DNA of 64,000 nt from contig NC_088776.1 of NCBI RefSeq assembly GCF_954871325.1, forward strand, positions 17,670,052 to 17,734,051, read 5' to 3'. Shown here piece by piece: positions 58,385 to 64,000 of this stretch. The translations under genes were made by a program, and so were the position numbers. The notes beneath the pieces are model-generated. The model worked only from the letters and a program-made list of their open reading frames with translations, did no database searches and was not told the DNA's origin. The stretch comes from Gordionus sp. m RMFG-2023 (lineage: Eukaryota > Nematomorpha > Gordioida > Chordodea > Parachordodidae). Every line of letters begins with the position of its first letter. The first letter of the stretch is position 1.

Positions 58385-60060
58385 ATGACAATTATCATAA
58401 TCTGTATTTTTAAACATATTAGTTTATTTTTGACGCTAATGGGTAAAAACATAAATTGTAAATATGTTAATTTAAAATTTCGTGAAGATGTACCCTAGAT
58501 AAGTGACAATTGTCATAATCGTTATTTCTAATTTTGAAATTTTTTGACTCATATAGGTAAAAATATAGATTGTAAATACGTTTAAGTAAAAATTCAGTGA
58601 AGTTGTACCATAGATATGTGACAATTGTCATAATCGTTATTTTTAAAGTTTTTTGAATTTTTTTGACGGAAATAGGTAAAAATATATAGTGTAAATATGT
58701 TAAATTAAAATTTCAGTGAAGATGTACTCTAGATAAGTGACAATTGTCATAATCGTTATTACCAAAGTTTTTTCAATTTTTTTGACGTAAATAGGTAAAA
58801 ATATAGATTGTAAATATGTTAAATTAAAATTTCAGTGATAGATAAGTGACAATTGTCAAAATCGTTATTTCTACAGTTTTTTGAAATTTTTTTGACGCAC
58901 ATAGGTAAAAATATAGATTGTAAATACGTTTAATTAAAAATTCGATGAAGATGTATCATAGATAAGTGACAATTGTCATAATCGTTATTTCTAAAGTTTT
59001 TTGAAATTTTTTGACGCAATAGATATGTGACAATTGTCATAATCGTTATTTTTTAACTTTTTTGAATTTTTTTAAAGTAAATAGGTAAAAATATATATTG
59101 TAAAGATGTTAAAATAAATTCAGTGAAGATGTACCATTGAAGAGTGACAATAAGTGATCTGCATCGGGCCTAATTTTTCAAGCCCGACTCGGCCCGAAAT
59201 TTTTTTTAGAAAAGTTTTGCCAGCCCGGCCCGAATTTGAAATTTTTTAAAAAAGTTTTGCCGGCTTGGCCCGAACCCGCCGACTCAGCCCAGCCCGGCCC
59301 GAATTTATTTAAATATAGAAATTAATCTTTATAAGTACTCAAAATAAAAGACATATGTTATATGTACTTTAGTTTCAATAAATAAAATCAAATATTTTTT
59401 TTTTACATAAAAAATTCATTATAAAATTAATAAATTTAGATATATTTAAAAAAATATCCAAGGTCCTACCCGACCCGGCCCGATTTTTTTTAAAATATAA
59501 GGCCCGACTGGGCCCGAATTTTTTTTTAAGGACGTTATTTTTTAACATTTTTGAATTTTTTTGAAGCAAATGGGTAAAAATATATATTATAAACATGTTA
59601 AATTAAAATTTTTGTCATATCGATATTTTTGAACTTTTTTGAAGCAAATGGGTAAAAATATATATTGTAAACATGTTAAATTAAAATTCAGTGAAGATGT
59701 ACCATAGAAAATTGACAATTGTCATAATCGTTATTTTTGAACTTTTTTGAATTTTTTTAAAGTAAATAGGTAAAAATATATATTGTAAATATGTTAAATT
59801 AAAATTTCAGTGAAGATGTACCATAGAAGGTGACAATTGTCATAATCGTTATTTGGAACTTTTTTGAACTTTTTCAAAGAAAATAAGAAAAAATATATAT
59901 TATAAACATGTTATATTAAAATTTCAATGAAGATGACCATAAAAAAGTGTCAATTGTCATAATCATTATTTGTGAACCTTTTTGAAAATTTTTAAAGCAA
60001 ACTTGTAAATATATATTGTAAATATATATTGTAAACATGTTAAATTAAAATTTCAGTTAA
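58385..60060. repeat. Minisatellite, ~115-120-bp unit with a GACAATTGTC palindrome
   Basis: GACAATTGTC (or a one-base variant) recurs at about 58389, 58504, 58620, 58738, 58848, 58968, 59028, 59704, 59833 and 59946. Each copy is followed by ATAATCGTTATT, a TTTTTTGA tract, AATAGGTAAAAATATA and TTAAATTAAAATTTCAGTG. There are about twelve units, some shortened. The array is split by a GC-rich hAT insert at 59153-59526. Confidence 0.85.
59153..59526. mobile_element. GC-rich hAT-type fragment inside the minisatellite
   Basis: It begins AGTGATCTGCATCGGGCC, the right-end pattern of the intact hAT, followed by GCCCGGCCCG arrays. A second GCCCG-rich zone ends at about 59520 without a clear terminus. 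Confidence 0.65.
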
Positions 60061-61325
60061 TCGTTATTTAAAATATTTTTGAATTTTTTTCCCCAAATGA
60101 TCTGGTTTTTAGCCCACGCCCTTCTATCAAATTGGGCTGACTGGCTAAATAATTTAAAAAGTGCAAACGGACCTTTGAAAAATTTTAACAATGGGCAGGC
60201 TAATAAACAACTTTTATTTGTTATTTAAAATTTATTAGGTAAACATTAAAAAATATATTCTTCATAACTTTTTTTTAAATACCAGATTATCGATAACTGT
60301 TGTGGATGTTATCGTCGGAAAAATTAATGAGATAAAAAAAACTTGTTGGATTTGATTTGAAATTATAGGGTCGAAGTATTTCGTCCTATAATTGATCAAA
60401 TTATAAACATCAGAACGGTTTTCTGCAAAAAGAGAGTTTATTTTGAATGTACAATATTATCCTAGGCATTTTGATAAAAATAATAGTAAAGGTATTTCTG
60501 AAAAGGCCTTGGAAAAAGTGACACAACAAATATATTGGATGTTAAATAACGTAACGAATTGTGTTCATTTGCCTGTGAATTCAAAGGTTTAATAGCAGAA
60601 TTAAATGTAACGGACGATGATATCGTATGAGCAGGTGAGGAGTCTAATGAAAAAGTAGAATAAGATAATAACTCAGAATGTGGATTGTAATATATTTGTC
60701 ATTTTTACAAAGGAACATCATCATTGAATTTAAAATTTAACATATTTATAATATAAATTATATTTTTACCCTTTTGTACCAAAAATTTCAAAAATGTTAA
60801 AAATATCATGACAATTGTCACATTAAAATATTATAAGGCAATCATGTAAAATAACATAAAAATTTAATATAACTATTTATAAATTATTTAAACTAGTTCT
60901 TTTAATATACTAAAAAAAATAGATAATTTTACAAAAATGATAAAAATAAACCCATAAAAGATTTCAACTTAAAGATTAATAATTCACAAAAAAATTAATT
61001 TAAAAGAAGATTTTAAATTCTTATCAATTCAAATTTTGCTTAAAATTTTTGCATGAAAACCACAAATTAATTGTAACAAAAATAATATTATACAATACCT
61101 ATTTGAAATATTCGTCCTCTAGTCGCCTTAAGTCCACGACTCAAGTGGAAAACTCATGTTCTCGACTCAAGTCGACTTGAGTTTATGACTCGAGTTAACT
61201 GGAGTTCACGACTCGAGTCGACTTGAGTTCTCGACTCGAATTCACGACTTCAGTGAGTTGACTAATTCGACTAAAGACTCAGACTCTGAGTCAGAGTCGG
61301 GTGAACCGAATTTTAATCAACACTA

Positions 61326-62185
61326 ATTTTTTTAAAACAATCTAGATCACCATTTTTTCAATCGTAAATAGAAAACAAACTGGTTTGATTTTAATAACGA
61401 TTAAATGGAGTTTTGAAATGTGGATTGTTTTTTTTAAAATAATATATTATATAAAAAAAATTAATTCTAGAATTTATCATTTTTATTTGGAATAATAAAA
61501 AAATTGCAGGTAACATTACCCAAAAACCGCTTTGAAAATACGTTCTGTCTGGAAATGGCAATTTTATATTATTAAATATTAATTTTGTTTGGGACAAGAT
61601 GCATAGTCACAAAACAATAAAATTTTCCTTATTATAGAGGAATCCCTTTCTCTTAGGATATATTGAAAAGTTGAAGTTGTCACCCAACTGCATTTATTAG
61701 AATAGTCTTTCACTGGTAATTTTTTATTTTTAATGTTTTTAAATTTCCTTACAACATATAACTTTATATAAGATCTCCCTATTTATGATAAATAGAACTA
61801 AAACTTTTCCTTTAAATTCAGTTGTACCCTTTGGTAATGCTCAATAGTATAGTTCTGTTTCATCAGTTTCATCACAATTGTAAATATTACTCTTGATAAT
61901 CTTTAATCAGGCTTGGGAGTGTTTTTTTTGCTCCATTCATTTGCATTAATAATATATATGTCGTAATTTTTTAAGGATCAGAATTATCTAGGATCATCAC
62001 GGGTTTTAAAGGGATAACTAAAAACTTATGGTTGTTAAGGAATGATAATAAGGTTTTATCACTTTTTAATCGTGAAAAAGAGGAATCTTATTTTAAAAAG
62101 CGTTTTACGCGCGTTTCATTTCGTTTTATTTCTTTTTAATTTTATTGTTATTTATTAATTTTCAATGTTGTTTTTTTTGGCCTTA
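61326..62185. other. AT-rich stretch, nothing recognised
   Basis: The LINE is not seen to resume here. No coding-like reading was found. Confidence 0.4.
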
Positions 62186-64000
62186 TGAAATAAGATATGT
62201 CTAATATAGGGTATCAATCGATAGCTAATCAAAAGATAAAGATCTATTCAACTGGAGGTCAATCTCTCCCCCTTAATATGCTAATTTAAATATCTTTAGA
62301 TTGAAGGTATTCATTTTTTTTCTTGATGGGTATGACTTGGTCTGGAAGGTGAATGGGGGGGGGGGGGGGGGGTGTAAAAAATAATTTTTTTTATATTGGT
62401 ATCAAATAAAAGGTAATTAAAATATTTTTTATTGTAATAATAATAATCACTCATAGAGAGCGGGTTTAGGTCTTGGGGGGTCAGGAATATTTTTATCAAC
62501 ACAAAATATAGATATGGCAAATAAAAGCTATTTAAAATATCTTTAGATTGAAAGTATTCATTTTTTTGTCTTGATGGGTATGACTTTATCTGGAGGGTGG
62601 GTGGAGGTTGTGGGGTGAGATGTTAAGTGATGAAGGTTATCTTAAAGGGTTGAACTTTATCTGGTAATGGGGTAGGGGGAGGGAGGGTAAAAATAAAAAT
62701 TTATATGGGTATCAAATAAATAGTTACTAAAAAAATCTTTTGATTATATTAATTATATCAGGCTAAGCGGGCATCTTAAGATGCAATAAATATTATTATT
62801 AACGCAAAACATAAACATGGGTATTAAATAAAAGTTAAATACAAATTTCCTGGCCTTCCAAGACCTAGAGCCCATTTAGAGTTTAATTACTATTACAATA
62901 AAAAATATTTTAGTTACCTATTATTTGATGCCCATATTATAAAAAATTTTATTTACCCTGCAAAAGATATTTAAATGCCTTTTATTTGATTCCTATATCA
63001 ATATTTTGTGTTTATATAAATATTCCTGACCACCTAAGATCTCTCGCCTACTTATAGAGTAATTATTACAATCAAGAGATATTTAAACTAGCTTTTAGTT
63101 GATACCCTTATCAATATTTTGTGTTGATAAAAATATTCCCGCCCAAGACCTAAACCCGCCCGGTATGAGGTATTATTATTATTACAATAAAAATAAATAC
63201 TTTAATACCTTTTATTTGATATCCATATCAAAAAAATTATTTTTTACACCCATCCCCCCCTTTATCCACCCTCCAGACCAAGTCATACCCATCAAGACAA
63301 AAAATAAACACTTTCAATCTAAAGATATTTAAATTAGTTTTATTTGATACCCATATCGATATTTTGTGTTGAAAAAAATATTCCTGACCCCCTCAAGACA
63401 TACACCCGCCTGCCCTCTATGAATAATTATTATTAAAATAAAAAAATATTTTAATTATATTTTATTTGATACCCATATCAAAAAAAATTATTTTTTACAA
63501 CCCCCCCCCCTCCATCCACTACCCAAACCAAGCCATTCCCATCAAGACAAAAAATGAATACTTCCAATCTAAATATATTTAAATTAACTTTTATTTTATA
63601 CCCATATCGATATTTTGTGTTGATAAAAATATTCCTGACCCCCCCCTCTCCAAGACCTAGACCCGCCCTCTATGAGTAATTATTATAACAATAAAAAAAT
63701 ATTTTTTAATTACCTTTTATTTGATACCCATATCAAAAAAAATTATTCTTTACACCCCCCCCCCTCCATCCACCCCCCAGACCAAGTCATACCCATCAAG
63801 ACCAAGAATGAAGACTTTCAGTCAAAAGATATTAAAATTAGCTATTATTTGATACCCATATCGATATTTTATTTTGATAAAAATATTCCTGACCCTCTAG
63901 ACCTAGACTCGCCCATTAAGGGGGAGAGATTGACCTCTAGTTGAATAGATCTTTTGATTAGCTATCGATTGATGCCCTATAATAGACATATCTTATTTCA
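62186..64000. mobile_element. Foldback element built of inverted arrays of a ~252-bp unit
   Basis: The left end TGAAATAAGATATGTCTAAT and the right end at the window edge (its complement, with TATAGACATATCTTATTTCA) are inverted for about 85 bases, including ATCGATAGCTAATCAAAAGAT and GAGGTCAATCTCTCCCCC. The left arm carries about two copies of a unit with TTTAGATTGAA (62295, 62542). The right arm carries about four inverted copies with TTCAATCTAAAGATATTTAA-type words spaced 251-253 bases (63072, 63316, 63567, 63820). Each unit holds a G- or C-run, GATACCCATATC and CAAGACCTAGACCCGCC. No coding. It may run past the window edge. Confidence 0.8.

Larger units (their letters stand above)
57523..61325. 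mobile_element. Foldback element, 3.8 kb, long inverted arms and central minisatellite
   Basis: It begins TAGTGTTGTTAAACGACTGA and ends TTAATCAACACTA. Both outer zones are arrays of GAGTCGACTTAGTCGAAAACT or GACTCGAGTCGACTTGAGTT-type repeats (57535-57715; 61130-61310). Inside these the arms 57990-58290 and 60790-61080 are inverted copies. The first 15 bases equal those of the hAT MITE at 14875, so it may be a hAT-dependent foldback. Between the arms lie a minisatellite and a 600-bp stretch (60090-60700) with no recognised coding. No target duplication was found. Confidence 0.75.

Noticed and set aside
58385-60060. Regularly spaced GACAATTGTC repeats, CRISPR-like at first sight
   Set aside because: The DNA between the palindromes is repeated as well, so it is a minisatellite in a eukaryotic foldback element.

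Overview
The window looks like AT-rich nuclear DNA of an animal, most likely an arthropod. The evidence is short GT-AG introns (about 40-85 bp), a spliced nuclear gene for a mitochondrial complex I subunit whose protein reads like insect or crustacean homologues, and a dense load of hAT, LTR, LINE and foldback elements. Species cannot be fixed from the sequence. Overall GC is very low, and most GC-rich islands turn out to be ends of one hAT transposon family.

Layout. 0-11.6 kb: decayed hAT elements (minus strand) and, between them, three very small spliced genes (3848-4105 plus; 4543-4869 and 8891-9153 minus) that form an unrecognised family of 46-55 residue Ala/Gly/Lys-rich proteins starting with a 13-16 base coding micro-exon. 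11.6-21.6 kb: no host gene seen; hAT-type MITEs, a 2.6 kb palindrome (15.9-18.5 kb) and a non-autonomous element with GCGC-rich ends (19.9-21.6 kb).

21.9-52.35 kb is one host gene on the minus strand, NDUFS3 (complex I 30 kDa subunit). Six coding exons rebuild a 243-residue protein, but they are spread over 30.4 kb because two introns (19.0 and 9.3 kb) are packed with transposons. The 19 kb intron holds a nested stack: an intact 2.66 kb hobo/Hermes-like hAT (24276-26937) inside a coding-free LTR element (23315-28748), itself inside a broken Ty3/gypsy copy, which lies head to head with a second broken Ty3/gypsy copy so that the two make a long hairpin. Next comes an inverted pair of DUF4371-type hAT remnants (35.85-39.4 kb). 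The 9.3 kb intron is a graveyard of at least four hAT elements.

52.5-54.7 kb: a non-autonomous LTR element ends 189 bp upstream of the NDUFS3 start codon. 55.0-55.9 kb: a MITE of 337 bp and two insertions of only 20-21 bp made of nothing but its ends, each with a perfect 8-bp target duplication. 56.9-57.5 kb: a LINE reverse-transcriptase remnant. 57.5-61.3 kb: a foldback element with a ~115-bp minisatellite. 62.2-64.0 kb: a second foldback built of inverted arrays of a ~252-bp unit. No rRNA, tRNA or CRISPR was found.
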